This document shows, piece by piece, positions 1-13,033 of a DNA stretch of 64,000 nt. The stretch covers positions 1,533,342,472 to 1,533,406,471 of the forward strand of contig OY856409.1 of NCBI GenBank assembly GCA_963693085.1, read 5' to 3'. The notes under the pieces were generated by a model. The model worked only from the letters and a program-made list of their open reading frames with translations, did no database searches and was not told the DNA's origin. The DNA comes from Alisma plantago-aquatica. Its lineage: Eukaryota; Streptophyta; Magnoliopsida; Alismatales; Alismataceae. Numbering within the stretch: position 1 is the stretch's first letter; every line of letters begins with the position of its first letter. Both the position numbers and the translations under genes were made by a program.

Positions 1-12
1 AAACGAAATTTC

Positions 13-2568
13 TCAGCCTGTTGTGACTACCACAGTCAAGTGCAAAGACTCTTGCTTGGCCTGGTTTATGTAAGGCAGCAACATGGGAAAATAGGTTTCC
101 TCTATAGTTGCACAACCAATATGACAAGTGACTAAATCTGTAGTTGTATCTATAGAGGAATGTATAGAAAACTAAACACATAAAAGGACCTTATCCCAAA
201 GATAACATAGAGAATAGTTCCAATTGATAGTTCTTCATTTCCGATCTAAAGAGCGCCATGAAATAGAAGGATCTGGTTGAAAGGAGGGACAAACAAAAGG
301 CATAATATTTAATCATCTTCAAGATGCAATACCTATGTTCTAAAATTCATAGATCTTATTATAGCATAAAAAGGTATATTGGTAGGTCAACATGTTGCAC
401 TTTTGTTTGAATACTAATCTTTTTAAGAAAACATATCATTCATTCATTCTGGGAACTAGAAGCAGGTTTTTAGTTGAAGTACAGTTGATAGGGAAATAGT
501 CCACCCATATATCATCACTTCCGTATCCCTCCATGCATATGTTGCAATTTGGCATGAATGAACCTACTATGGAGTTCATCAATTCTAAAGATCTGCATTA
601 CAGGCCCTCCCCCTACAGACTCAGCAACCACTCAAGATACCACATTTACCGCATGACACTCAAACTGGACTCTATTGTAATTCATAAGAAGATCTATCTC
701 CATGGATAACAGGAGGGAAAAACTCTCAACACTTAAAGCTTGTCAACTTAGATCTATTTAGCTAGGTAATGTTCATATTTACTAATAAGCACCTAGCATT
801 TCATGCATAATAGAGATCAACAGGTTAAAAGGGTTGTCATTCCACTTGGTGATAACATAGGAAGCAAGAAAAATAGGCAAGTTAGTATGATTCATAAGTT
901 ACCTATCCTCCTATATATAGAAACTTGAAGCAACTAATATCTTACTAGACTGATGGGGAACTGCACCACCATAGGATGTTGCTTGCTGCAAACTGTTGCT
1001 TTGAGTTGCTTGATGGCAGTAATCATTGGGATTAGAGACGCCAGCTGCATTGTGCGCAACATACTAGAATCTTCCTCATTCGATCTTCTTATTCTTCTAA
1101 GAAATTCATAGAGTACAAATAGCTTGTACAAGTCAACTATAGAATATAGTGAGAGGGTCAAGCACTAAATTGACATTAACAATATTGAAAGCATTCATGA
1201 AATTAGTTTCAACAATCATCTGTGTGTTCAACTATCCAAGATTTTTTCAAAGATTGAACAATAGCAGTTTGCTCCACTTCAAGGACTGATGAGCATGGAT
1301 AACATGGCCTTCAAATGACTTGTAAATACCCTCGTGGTCCCAAATAATAAAGCCAATGGCTTGTTTGTTCTTCCTTTAGGCAACATATACATTAACTTTG
1401 ACCCACCCTACATCTGTAACTTTCAAGTAATGTGTTTTATAGTAGAGAGGCTTAACTTTATTTTGTTGAAATTTCTAGTGATGTTGTTAATAGCCATTCA
1501 CACACAGTTTCCATGCTGGCAATTGCTGGAGTAGGAAAATGTTACTGGTCAACATGGACTTCAGCCATGCCAAACTACTGCACAAGGATGCATATTTCCT
1601 ACTAGTCACTAGGATTGCAGACAACCTAACACATATGAAAGCTCTATAAGTATAACCCGTGTAACACAAACAATATGAACACAATATCACACTTGATGGA
1701 GAGTGCTTTGATTAGCTTGACCTAACCCAAAACACCACCACAGAAATAGAACTACCTAAAATTGACATGAGGAGACAACTCTCAAACTCATGGTTAGAAA
1801 TTGGAGACTCAAGGCTGCCATCTCATTAGAGGAAAAAAGTGCTCTTCTATGAACTGACAATGCGGTAGGAGACAAGAAATACATACATGAGTTTCCTAAA
1901 TCCATTGTCAAGCATGTATTACACAACCATTCATCTATTACTATTAAACCAACATTTCAGCAACCATCCTCATCTTGGGTGCTACCATTACATTGTCATC
2001 AAGTTCTAGTCTAACCTATAGATGGTGATTGTTGTAAGGCAAATAAGACAATGGATGTTGAGGGAGTGTGTTGCATCTATTAGTAATCTACTAGCCAAAT
2101 GTACAGTGTGTCACCACAACTCACCAACCCACAATTAATGTGTATGCATTGTGCTTGGATTGAATATCTACCAAGATGGTATTGTAGAAGTGTAACTAGA
2201 AGGCACATTAGATTTATCTACCAAGTTGGTATTGTAGAAGTGTAACTAGAAGGCACATTAGATTTTATGAAATGTAATGCTGGCATGAAGAACTTAAACA
2301 AATGTCATGCTGAATACAGAAAGCACCAGGTCAATGTAGGGGATGGATATTATTTCTTTCATATGCTTAGCTATCAGAATATATCAAGAAGTATATATGC
2401 TTCCTCATATGTTAGGGGGGTGTATTCCAATACGTAATTGATGATTAGAGAACAACTTACCAAGCCATGCACAAAACACTTAATAATATCAAATGGACCC
2501 TTATTTAGGTCACCTACAAGTCTCCATGCCAAAGCGACATTCTCCTCTTTATGAATAGTCATAATGGT
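13..2568 (-). CDS. 3' part of an unrecognised host gene, three exons
   Basis: Three exon-like segments on the minus strand join in one phase. Exon 2461-2568 (36 codons, phase 0 at both ends) has an AG acceptor before it and a GTAAGT donor after it; it reads TIMTIHKEENVALAWRLVGD and continues to KCFVHGL. Exon 946-1063 starts in phase 0, is rich in Gln, Ser and Asn (QATQSNSLQQATSYGG) and ends one base into a codon before GTAAGA. Exon 13-101 follows an AG acceptor, takes up that phase, reads ETYFPMLLPYINQAKQESL and ends in TGA at 13-15. The joined piece is 104 residues plus a stop. I do not recognise the family, and the upstream exons are not seen; the LINE at 4305 may lie in an upstream intron. 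That three independent splice phases agree argues for a real gene or recent pseudogene. The exon choice is mine and unconfirmed. Confidence 0.45.
1064..2460. other. AT-rich stretch, probable intron
   Basis: There is no convincing coding sequence here. It lies between two exon-like segments of the minus-strand gene and is probably its intron. It contains the 50-bp tandem duplication at 2166-2265. Confidence 0.4.
2166..2265. repeat. Two-copy 50-bp tandem duplication
   Basis: Two adjacent units begin ATCTACCAAG at 2166 and 2216 and share GTATTGTAGAAGTGTAACTA. They differ at one visible position (GATGG against GTTGG), so this is a recent local duplication. Confidence 0.9.
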
Positions 2569-4288
2569 CTTGTAATTATTATAATGGTCAGATCATGTTG
2601 CTGGGAACTATTCTTGCTTTCAAATTCATGGGACATTTGAACTTCACTCACTATACATTTGTTACAACTATCATACAAGGATGGACTAATTTCTCTGGAT
2701 GAAGCAGCCTGAGTATGTCATATATGCAGAGCTTTTTAAGGTACATCCTAGAAGTAATGACTTTGTACATGCCAATAGAAATTCAACAATGAAGGCTCAA
2801 CCTTTTTCAGATAATATTACACCTAAGGCAACATATTCTTATATGGAAATGAGTAAATACAAATACACTTTTATATTATAAAACAAAGAACCTTATTTAG
2901 TGAATTTTTAGGTATATGTTTATGCTTTCATTGAATAATATAGTGACATCAGATGGATATTGCTACAAGGACCTTAACTTCATCATGCAGTCATATTAAG
3001 CTGCTTCATAATAGATGCTTTATGCAAGGATTCTAGAGAGGTGCCAGACAAGCCAACCAATGATGTACCTATTGAGGCATGTCATAAGCAATCTCATCTA
3101 GGATTACAATAAAAAACATCAATTCGTCCTTTTAAGACCTATATATCATTGAGTATATGAGTAGGAAGAAATATGGGAAGAAATGGGTATTTGTAACCCA
3201 AAAATAAAAGAAGATTTCCCACCAGTCATTGTTACTATCTGTGGGACCCTATGCATATTTTCTTTGACACAACATTAGCCAATGTTTACATTCTAAGACG
3301 ACAACATCAAGTTTTGGCCTCTATTGCATAGAGATTTAGTTACTAAATAAGAGGAAGGGGGATCCTTAATTAGATGCCACACAAGCTCTACAATTACTAT
3401 TAAGAAATATATATTTAAAAAAGCAATCAAATGACTAGTTGAGTAGAATGCATTCTTAAAACAAACTAATTAAGTGTAGAACATGTAAAGAAAAGTATTC
3501 CACAACTATCTTGATTTGGTTGAGACATGCTCATAAGCTCTATTAAAGACCACACAGTTTTTGAGGTTTATGAACCTTGCTAGGTACCTCTTACAACTAA
3601 ATCCAGGCTATTATAGTATTTACTCTTAGCAAACCTTAAATATAAATCATTATACTACTTAGAATCAATCAACATTGACTGGAATATCAATAAGATCCAT
3701 ACAATCACCTGAAGTAATACTACATTAGAGAATCATCAATGACACAAAAAGGAATGAGAACAGATCAAAAGGAGGATGCAACCATCAATTAAAAAATGAT
3801 TACCACATAGGAGCTTAATATTAACCTTTTTTGGATTATCGATTGCCAAAACCTAATATCTTTAAACACTTCTTTCAACTTCAGCAAGAAAACAAAAGTA
3901 CTATTGCACATATATAACTACTAAATCTAAATATAACATTTGACGATCAAATGGTAAAAAGATCATGCCTCCGCATGACTTATATTGTAAACAAATCAAG
4001 GCTCTAGGGACCAAGTTCATTTGTACTATTTTTATAGCACTGATTACCACTTTTGAGTACTAACAGGAGACAAAAGTCCATACCTAATCTATAGAAATAG
4101 AGTGCAATCTCATGCATTTTATCAAGAAACTGGACCCAAGGCATTAAAGCAATTAAGAATTCCACTGAAACAAGAGTAGACCATAGAAGAGAAGCCTAGA
4201 GAAAATAGCATCAGCTATTACAAGAACGCCAGAGCAAATAGTTCATCAGTATATAATATTCGACCAAGAATAATGTTTCACTACATAT
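2569..4288. other. AT-rich spacer, no gene recognised
   Basis: Short ORFs only, with no domain recognised on either strand. It could be intron or 5' flank of the minus-strand gene to its left. Confidence 0.5.
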
Positions 4289-4336
4289 AAAACAATATAG
4301 TACCTTTTTTTTGAAAGTGGGACCGAAGTCATTTTA

Positions 4337-7300
4337 TTAACCCAAATCGTTTTGTGCTAGTACAATGACTTCAGAATCGAAATTATCTATGCTAAACAAG
4401 GAAGACTCTAACATGCGTGCCTTGTTGGCTAATAGATGACTGACTCTATTTGCCTCACGGTACACATGACAAAAATTTATAGCAAAGAAATCTAAGGATG
4501 TTGCAACAATCTGCTTGACAACGCGATCCTCGTAGCCTCGCCCGCGGTGTCCACTCTTGATGGCATGGACCAGGAGTAGACTGTCCGTCTCGACCACCAG
4601 TTCAGTGAAACCCAATCTGCGAGTCTCCGTCAAGGCTCCTCTCATCGCCAAAGCTTTGGCCATGAGGGTGGATGTAGCATGGCCAAGCTGCAACTGGAGA
4701 GTTGCCCTGATCGCTCCTTCCTCGTCCCGGATGACGGCGACACCTGTAGCTGTTGCACCTTGCTGCCAGCACGCGTCGACATTCAGATTGAACACGCCGC
4801 GTTCCGGCGGCTTCCACGGCCTGGTTCTCGGCGCCCTGGCCTCCTGTCCCGCCGTCCTCCTCTTCCTATCCTGGTGGTGCTGGTAGTCACGGACCATGTT
4901 GGTGAAGCTAGCTACCAGTGATGCCTCATAGAGGGGTGTCTCGTCAAAGATAGCCTTGTTCGTCGCCGTCCACGCGATCCATACCATCGTCGCCAGTTCC
5001 GCAGCCACCTCCTCCTCCGCGTCGTTAACCAGAATCTGCAGCAAGTCGTCGGTATTACCCACCAGGTCGGTGGTGTCCTTTAGTTCCGATCCACCGCAAG
5101 CCCACACTCTCCTTGCATAGTCGCATCGGAGGACCGCGTGTAGGTCATCTTCCTCCGCCTGTTTGCATCTTTGGCATAGATTTGTCTCAGTAACCTGCCG
5201 CCTATGTAGCCTACACATCGTTGGAAGTGCTTGCTTGCATAGTCTCCAAACGAAATGTCGAAGTGTAGGTGGCCATTTCTTCCGCCACAATTTATCCCAC
5301 GCGCTCCCTTCTGCCATAGGTGCACCACCGTAGCCTGTAGTGAGATACCGGTAGGCCGATCGGGTTGTGAACTCCCCCTTCGAGTCGGGCTCCCACCCGA
5401 GCTGGTCCTCCTCCTCTACGTTACCGAGTGGTATGTTGAGGATTCTGGTATGGAGTGTAACCGGCAGCAGCTTACGAACTCGTTCCTCGTCCCATGCTCC
5501 TTCCGCGTGCTTTATGAAAAATTGGACACAGTGTCCGTCCTCCGTGCTAGCCTCCCCCTCCTCCTGTTGACGTGCATGTAGTCATCCACGATGCCCCGAA
5601 ATCCATCTATCGCTGAAGGTGCGTATCTTTGTACCCTTACCGATGCACCATATAAACCCGTCTCTCGTGTGTTGCACGGCCCCCTGGATACTCCGCCATG
5701 TGTAGCTCGGACCATACCCAACGTTCGCGTCCAACACCTCTTTCCTTGGGAAGTACTTGGCTTTTAACACTCGTCCCGCCAGGGATTCTGGATTTGTAGC
5801 TAGTCTCCACCCTTGCTTCGCCAAAAGAGCAAGGTTAAAAGCTCTCAGGTTCCGAAACCCCAATCCTCCGCTGCCCTTTGGTTCACAAAGCGCTTCCCAA
5901 CTAAGCCAATGTATCTTGCGCTCCCCTTCTTTGACTCCCCACCAGAATCTCGCAATCATCCTGCATATCTCATCTAACAGTCCGTCTGGAATTTTGAACA
6001 CACTCATGTAGTAGGTCGGTATGGCTTGGATGACTGCTTTTATGAGAATCTCTTTTCCCGGTTTTGATAGAAGCTTTTCTTTCCACCCTTGTAGCTTATT
6101 CCATATCCTATCCTTTATGGAGCTGAAGACTTGTTTCTTGGATCTCCCCATCGCCGTAGGCAATCCCAAATACTTTGCATGGCGGTCTACCTCCTGCACT
6201 TGTAGGCTCCTTTTAATACAATCCCTTCTGTCTTGTTGTACGTTTCCACTAAAGGCGACTTCCGATTTCTCGTAGTTGATCTTTTGTCCTGACACTCTTT
6301 CGTACTGGCTGGTAATTTCAGCTAGAAAAGAGCACTCCTCTTGGGTCGCCCTCGCAAACAGGATGTTGTCGTCGGCAAAGAAAAGGTGAGACACTCGTGG
6401 GCCGTTTCTGCTGGCTCTTGCTCCATGTAGGCGTCCATCCCTGTTTGCTTTGTGAAGAGAGAGAGAAAAAATTTCAGCGCAAAAAAGAAAAAGGTAGGGG
6501 GATATAGGATCACCTTGGCGTAGACCTCTTGTCGGCTTTACGGTTTCCGTCCTTGTCCCGTTGATGACGATTGAGTGTGAGACGCTTGAGACACATTCTT
6601 TTACCTTCAACCTCCAAAGGGCCGGCAGGCCCATCTTCCCCATAGCCTTATCCAGAAAATCCCATTCAATCCTGTCATAAGCCTTACTCATATCCAGTTT
6701 GAGTGCCATTATCCCTTCCTTCCCTTCCTTTTTCTTCTTCATCATGTGGAACATCTCATAGGCCACCAAAGCATTGTCGGTGATCAGCCTTCCTTGCACA
6801 AAAGCACTTTGGTTTTCGGATATCATCTTATTGAGTAGCGGTTTTATCCGGTTCGCCATCACCTTGGTAATGATTTTGTAGGAGACATTCCAAAGGCTTA
6901 TGGGCCGGAATTCAGAAATTTTCTTTGGTTGTTGTACTTTTGGTATGAGCACAATGTCCGTCTTGTTGATGTCATTCAGATTCTTCCTCCCCCTCCACCA
7001 TTCATGAATGAAATTGATGAGAGAACTTTTAACAATAGACCAAAATTTTTGGTAGAAAACCGCCTTCATACCATCTGGGCCCGGAGCCTTGTTGGGATGC
7101 ATTTGTTGGATTGCACCCCAAATCTCTCCTTCCGTCGGTAGGCTATCTAGCATCAGTGCTTCCTCATCCGTGACCACACTGTCCACCCCATAAAAAATGT
7201 GATCATCTATCGTTGGGTTTGACGTCTTAAACAAGTCTACAAAGAACTCGACCGTGATCTTTTTAATATCTTCCGGTTCTTGCCTCCACCTTCCTTGGGA

Positions 7301-7624
7301 ATCCTCCAGTCCTGCAATGTAATTTCTTTTCCTCCTTTGGCTCGCTTTATGGTGGAAATAGCTGGTGTTTTTGTCTCCGTCCCACATCTCATTTGCTCTA
7401 GCTCGCGCATGCCAATAGCTTTCTTGCAACCTGAGCAACTCATGGACCTCATCAGCTAACCGTTTACATTCCCTAAGCATTACATCATCCGGCGGCCTGT
7501 TTTGTGCCTCCTGTAAATTTTCTTCAGCCTTCTGTAGCCTTTTCTTAATATTATTGAATTTATCATCCGCCCATTTTTCGAGTTTCTCTCCACAATAAAC
7601 CGTCCTCTCGTGAAATTCACATCC
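4337..7624 (-). pseudogene. LINE ORF2, 3' part: reverse transcriptase, zf-RVT, RNase H
   Basis: Continues the endonuclease part in frame across the LTR insertion; together ORF2 is about 1363 codons. RT motifs are seen in order: the PISLWNVSYKIITKV region, QSAFVQGRLITDN, LDMSKAYDRIEWDFL, GLRQGDPISPYLF, and the catalytic FFADDNILFA near 6370. A zinc-binding zf-RVT region follows (WPPTLRHFVWRL to LCQRCKQAEEDDLHAVLRC). The C-terminal RNase H region shows FNLNVDACW and VVETDSLLLV. One in-frame TGA lies at 5582-5584. In RNase H the position usually holding the catalytic Glu (AEALA) reads AKALA, a single G-to-A change that should disable this domain. The stop codon is at 4337-4339. Confidence 0.92.
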
Positions 7625-8679
7625 TGTAACATACTGAATCTCAGGGTCTTCCCTGCAATTTACCCATTCTTGAGCTTTTCTTTGCCTTTTAGTCCATTTG
7701 GACCTTTTCCATAAATTTCCCTTGTTTTATAATCATTTTTGGGCTCCTTGTGCATTTTGAGCACAATTTGATGTTGAAATCACTATTTACCCTCTTTTAT
7801 GATAATTGAGGGGTGTTTGCACAAATAACCCACATTAGGAGATAAGTTAGGGTTAATGTTGTAATTTGGTCTTTAATGGGATAATATAGCAGATTATATT
7901 TATTTGGAGCTTTTTGGATAAATATATTATTAATAATGTGTATTTGAGTTCATATATGAGTATATTAACCTTAATTGTTTCTCTCTCCTCAAAATATGAT
8001 TTTAATTCATAATAATATGTTATTTTGTTAAGTAATGAGTATTTGTACCCTAATACGTTTTATATGTCGAATTTACTCACATGTTTCTTATTAATAGCTT
8101 TTTCATATAATTCCTTGATTTTAATGTGTTATTATACTCTTTTATGAGCTATGTATTTATTAATGGCCTTGTTATGCTTTAAACGAGATTTTAATTATAT
8201 AGCATCGTTCTATATGTTATTATGAGCCTATGGTTAAATTTTGGTGTTGTTTGGAGTTGATTTGACCCCTCAAATCCTTTTTATTAGCTTTTAATATAGT
8301 GTTATTACGTTTATTTCATTAATTTGATGTGAACGTTATAGTTCCGTTTATTTTGGCTGTCACGCGCCCGGTTCACCGTGGACCTGCCATCTGACGGTCA
8401 GAGTTGTTCCCCGCTCAATCCAACGGTTGCGAACCCGTCTCCTTCCTCCAGCCGTTTCGCGAGACTGGAGCAGACCCGACAGCTAGGTTTCTCCGCGTCT
8501 CTCTCTCTCCATTCTTCACCGTTTTTCGTGATTTCTTTTGCATTGGTTTCGTCTCGTCAAGACGCCTCTGACGAACCCTAAATCGTAGCCTACCTCATCG
8601 TTTTCGCGAAACGCCCAACTCACCTCTTTTCCTCTTCTCCTCCGCAAGGCACAGTAGAGCCTAGGGTTTGTCTCCGACC

Positions 8680-8687
8680 TATTTAAA
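8680..8687 (+). promoter_or_regulatory. Probable LTR core promoter (TATTTAAA)
   Basis: TATTTAAA lies between the AT-rich U3-like part and a pyrimidine-rich, CpG-rich stretch (CTTTTCTTCCTCCTCC from about 8714), as expected for a start of transcription about 30 bp downstream. The copy in the 3' LTR is at 14089-14096. Inferred from position and base composition only. Confidence 0.4.
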
Positions 8688-10498
8688 GGGTCGTCGAGCA
8701 CCCTTATGCCTCCACTTTTCTTCCTCCTCCATCAATTTCACCTCTCCATGCCCGAGCCACCCTGACCTACTCCGTTCTTCTTCTCCGGCGATCTCGGACT
8801 GCTGCTCGCCCCTCCGGCCACCTCACTACAATTACTTGAGTAGTAAGCATCACCGACCTACCCTCTACCTCTTCCAACTCCTCGTTTGTCTCGCGATGGC
8901 TCTGATCGATGGGTCCTATAGAGCTCCGGCAAGCTCCGCTGGCGCCATGCCTTTTCGGGTTCTGGTGCTCCTCCGACCTCAATACCGCCGCCGTTCGATT
9001 CGCCTTGTCTCCGCGATGATGTAGGAGTCTTCAATCGAAGCTTCCTTCGGGTTTTTCGATGGTTTTGGCTTCGTGTCCTCCTCCCCTGTTTCCGGCCATG
9101 TCGCGACCTGTTTTCTCTGCTCTTGAGCTCGCGACATCACTTCTTGTGAACCTTTGTGACCGCGAGACTCTGGGGAATTCGTCCCCGATCTCCGGTGGCA
9201 ACAGCAGTGCCTCAGTGGCCATCGGGACCAGGTTGTCACGATTCCAGCGTGCTGCTCGAGCCATGGCTCGAAGCAGCAACATACCTGGAGGTGAGATGAC
9301 CCTGGAGTCCCTCGCTGATTACATCGTTAGCTTTTTGATCGCAGGGGTATTTCCGTCTGTTCACCCCAGGTTTTGCTTCTCGCTTGCAAAGCAATAGATT
9401 CGTGCAATGACCGTTATGCCCTCATCGTTTCAATTGGTTTGTTTTAACGAGCAAGGGCAGTCTGGTCCTTTCCTCTAATATTTACATCAAGTTGCATTTT
9501 TATTTAAATATATGTCACGCTATAGTTTTCTTAATTTCTGATTGGTCGGATTTATTTAATCCATAGTAAATCGATCCTTTATCAGAAAAATATGAATAAA
9601 TAGTCGTTGGAAAGGATTTTTGATGTAGAATTTGATTTTGTGGTTTTTGAGACCTAATTATCAATGGTTTTCCGAAGTTTGCTTTGAATGGCATTTTTAA
9701 TATGTAAATGTTTTAAAATACATAATTAATTCATTTTAACTCTGTTTTATATAATAAGATATGTTTTCTTAATCAGGAGATTATGAGTAATCGTTTGGAC
9801 TTGGTTTTGAGCTCTAAATCATAGTTTTGTAAAATTAGGGTTTTTTCTATGTTTATGCCTTTATATATATTAATACATGTGTTGTGTTTATAACTAGGAT
9901 ATTATATGGATGGTTTGCTATCAGTTTGATGGATATGATGGTAATGTATATATCTAAGGTATGTGGCACCTATTTAGGTATGTGACATCTATGATGAATG
10001 TGTGGAATATATAATGTGCAAACAATCCTAATCCTTCAGTTGGGCTTTTATCCAACCCCTCAATTTATACTTGTGCTAGCCTTGTATTCCTTCTATTTAC
10101 ATTTATTGGCTCTTTACTTAGCTTATGCCTTTGTGGCTTAATCATTGGTATCATGTGAATCATTCTTCTTCATATTTTGCCTCATTTACTTGGAGATGCT
10201 CTAATCTTGTTATTGACTCATCTTTTGAAATACTTGGAAATGTTATATATTGTGGATGTCTTTGTGACTCTTTTAATTGTAATCTTGTTGATTGCCTATG
10301 TTGGCTCATCTCTTGAAGTACTTGTATAATGATGTTGCCTATGATGGCTTGTTGATTGAGATTATTTATTTGGGTTTTATTCCCAATGCTTGTTGCATCT
10401 TGTTATACTTTTCACTATGCTGCCAAGTGAATGTTTATGCATGATATAGTTATTGGCCAATTGACAATGTAGTGTACATGAGTACAAACCACCCACAG

Positions 10499-10624
10499 GG
10501 CACTGAGGTTTTAGTCCTCCTGCCGGGCACTGGGGTTTTAGTCCCCCTGCCATTTTATATATTAGGCACTGGGGTTTTATTCCCCCTGCCACTTTTTAGG
10601 CACTGGGGTTTTAGTCCCCCTGCC
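10499..10624. repeat. Four-copy repeat with short stem-loops inside the LTR
   Basis: Four units of the type GGCACTGGGGTTTTAGTCCC followed by CCTGCC, separated by 0 to 13 bp. Each has a GGGG...CCCC inverted pair around TTTTAGT. The same array is in the 3' LTR at 15908-16033. Confidence 0.85.
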
Positions 10625-11213
10625 ATTGGTGAGGTCCGGTAGGTGCCTCACCCTACATTGATAGGACGTTGTGTCATAATTTATATTCATGCAAATGTGA
10701 TAATTGTTGATATTTAAATGTGGCAGTTTCTCTCTCTCATATTCATATATTTGTCTCATTTCCTTTGAAATCACTTCTTGTGGAGAATCTTTTATATTGC
10801 AAAGCTTTTTATTATTAATTGTCCTATTCCTTTTTATTAACACATACCTTGTTTATCTTTCTCTTGCTGGATGACCCCAACCATCCAGGTTAGGGATCAG
10901 AGTGCGCATGGAAGCTTGGTGAACCCAAGGCTAAGGATAGGAGAAGAAAGATGAAGAACATATAGTTTATGATCATAGTTGCTTTTATGTTTTAAGTAGT
11001 TTGTTTGGAGACAATATTGCATTAGTTAAGTCTTCCTCTACCTAGATCCTCGTAGTTGCTTGTATAAAGTTGTACTCCCATTTGGGGAAATTTTATAATG
11101 TACTCTTTATACATTTTTGAATAAGTCAAGATTTTATTCTTCCGCTGCTATCCAATTGATGTTTTTGTTTATCATGTTTTTAGTAGAGACTTTTTTTTTG
11201 GGTCTTTACAGCA

Positions 11214-11225
11214 TGGTATCAGAGC
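11214..11225 (+). other. Primer-binding site, initiator Met tRNA
   Basis: TGGTATCAGAGC starts three bases after the 5' LTR. It is complementary to the 3' end of plant initiator tRNA-Met, the usual primer of plant Ty3/gypsy elements. Confidence 0.95.
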
Positions 11226-12995
11226 ATCAAGGTAGTCGGATTCTTGACTAGTTCAAAATTGTCTCCTAGATAGAACCCTTATCTTATATAGTTTCCCTTT
11301 AGTTAGTTTTTCACCTTAGAGTTGACCTATAAAGAATGTTTGATTTAGGATCATAATAGTTTCTTATTAGAAATAAAATTTGTCAACTTTTTGGTGAATT
11401 GTTTATTGAGTAACTATTAGAGCAAGAAGTTGAAGTGATGGTGTCTAGAAAGGGTTAGAGCTTGGGGGCTGGCAATATTTTCCTCCGCCCCACTAGCTTG
11501 GTCACGAGGACTCCTGAGCTCATATGACCTGGCCTGGCCTGATCTGAAACGGACAGCTCGAAATAGTCTACCTTTAGACATATTACCTTATTGTTGAATA
11601 ACATTAGAAACCTTTATATGATGATTTGATTTCTTTTCTCAAACAAAAATCATCTAGTATCTTATATGAGCCTTAGATTTCCTATGTTTAGGGTTTAGTG
11701 TACCCTATGCTATACCTTGAGTTTAGAAGATAGAGTTTAGTGAGGCTTTTAATGTTGGATCTTATACCCTTAAAGTAGTTTGACTTAGTCAACCTTTTGA
11801 GTGGAAAGGTAGTGTTAGTACCTTGTTAGGTTTTGGAGTTGTTGATTTCGAGGACGAAATCCTCTTTAGGGGGTTGGAGTCCCTCAATGCCTTGAAATCA
11901 AGTAACCTTAACTCCTTAGACATGGGAATAGAGAGCTTATGTGTTTAGAGTTTAATAAACCTAATATGTTTGTAATTCATCTTGTTTGTTTATAACAAAT
12001 GGATAAGTCACATAATCCTTATGCTTGAACCTTAATATACTCTTGATGCACATAATCATTAATTGTTCATATGTAGATATACATAGTTTGGATTAAGTCA
12101 CCCTAATGATAAAATATGTAATGGTAAAATACACCCTAAGGATGCCTTGATATGTAAGGGTCATGTTGACCTAAACCCTAGGATGTAATCATCTAGCCTT
12201 GACAATACATATATACCCTTCATGCCTTTCTTGACACATGAGTGACATTAGGTGTAATCACATGATATACCTTAATGCATGTAATTGGATTATAATCCCT
12301 TAATCATAGTTGTGACCTAATTATCCACACATGTTAGGCATAGCACCTTGTTGACTAAAATACATCTCATTGATCATCTTATTGGTTTATGGATCAAACC
12401 AGTAATGAGATGATGAGTAATTAGATTCACATAATGTGAGGTTAATTCATAGTAACTAGTGTTGTGAGGGAACATGATTAGGGATGGCATGGATATGAGT
12501 ATGTTAGATGTTGTGACCATATGTTCCTTGGAGATAAGCCATATACCCTTAGACCTGTTATTAGGGTAATAATTGGTTGGATGATATTATATGGCATAAT
12601 CCCACATGATGTAGTTTTTGGGTAATAATGTTGAGTTATTTAGGTTTTGACCTAATGCATTAATTGTTGTTAGGAATGGTTTAGTATAAATGGCCTTGTA
12701 AACCCTAATTGTGCTTAAAACCCTTGATGAGGGAGATACCCATAATACACATATTCAGATGTTAAGATGTAATAAAACGTGGCACAAGTGATAGTATAAT
12801 AGATATGCTGCCTTTTCATGAAAGAGTTTATGCAACAAGATGTTAGTTTGAGTTTGATAAAAGGCTATAGGTTTTGTGGAAACCTTAGTAATACCTGACT
12901 TATGTAGATTTTATATGGTACCCTAGATTAAGGGTTATAACCTAGTTGTTTATGGTTGGGATGTTACACACTCACCCTCTCTTTCCTCTTGTTGT

Positions 12996-13030
12996 GATTT
13001 CGGGGACGAAATCCTCTTTAAGGGGTGGTG
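12996..13030 (+). other. Hairpin and polypurine tract before the 3' LTR
   Basis: GATTTCG and CGAAATC form a perfect 7-bp stem around GGGA (12996-13013). The purine run AGGGGTGGTG (13021-13030) lies three bases before the 3' LTR and should prime plus-strand synthesis. A variant hairpin with loop AGGA and a purine run lies at 11844-11878. Confidence 0.8.
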
Positions 13031-13033
13031 TGC

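Larger units (their letters stand above)
7625..11210 (+). repeat. 5' LTR of the LARD-like element (3586 bp)
   Basis: Same length as the 3' LTR, with about five substitutions seen (four C/T, one G/T). AT-rich flanks surround a GC-rich block at about 8345-9400, which holds a TATA-like site and a pyrimidine-rich leader. Several 60-120 codon ORFs in this block occur in both LTRs but match nothing I recognise, and I do not call them genes. Confidence 0.97.
11211..13033 (+). other. Interior of the LARD-like element: gag remnant and 3' spacer
   Basis: After the PBS comes an AT-rich leader, then an ATG at 11438 reading MVSRKG before a TAG. This may be the remnant of a gag start, since the following codons (SLGAGNIFLRP) stay open only briefly. 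At 11844-11861 a hairpin and purine run resemble the sequence before the true polypurine tract, suggesting that the coding region was lost and its 3' end remains. The rest, 11880-12990, is AT-rich with no gene seen. Confidence 0.6.

Noticed and set aside
4557..6513. Plus-strand and shifted ORFs over the LINE RT/RNase H
   Set aside because: Shadow frames of the GC-rich ORF2, which has clear RT motifs on the minus strand.
8378..9397. ORFs of 60-120 codons in the GC-rich part of the LARD LTRs, present twice
   Set aside because: They recur only because the LTR is duplicated; frames overlap on both strands, no domain is seen, and GC-rich leaders give such ORFs by chance.
11214..11225. tRNA gene at the TGGTATCAGAGC site
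   Set aside because: Only the 12-nt tRNA-complementary site is present, placed as a primer-binding site.
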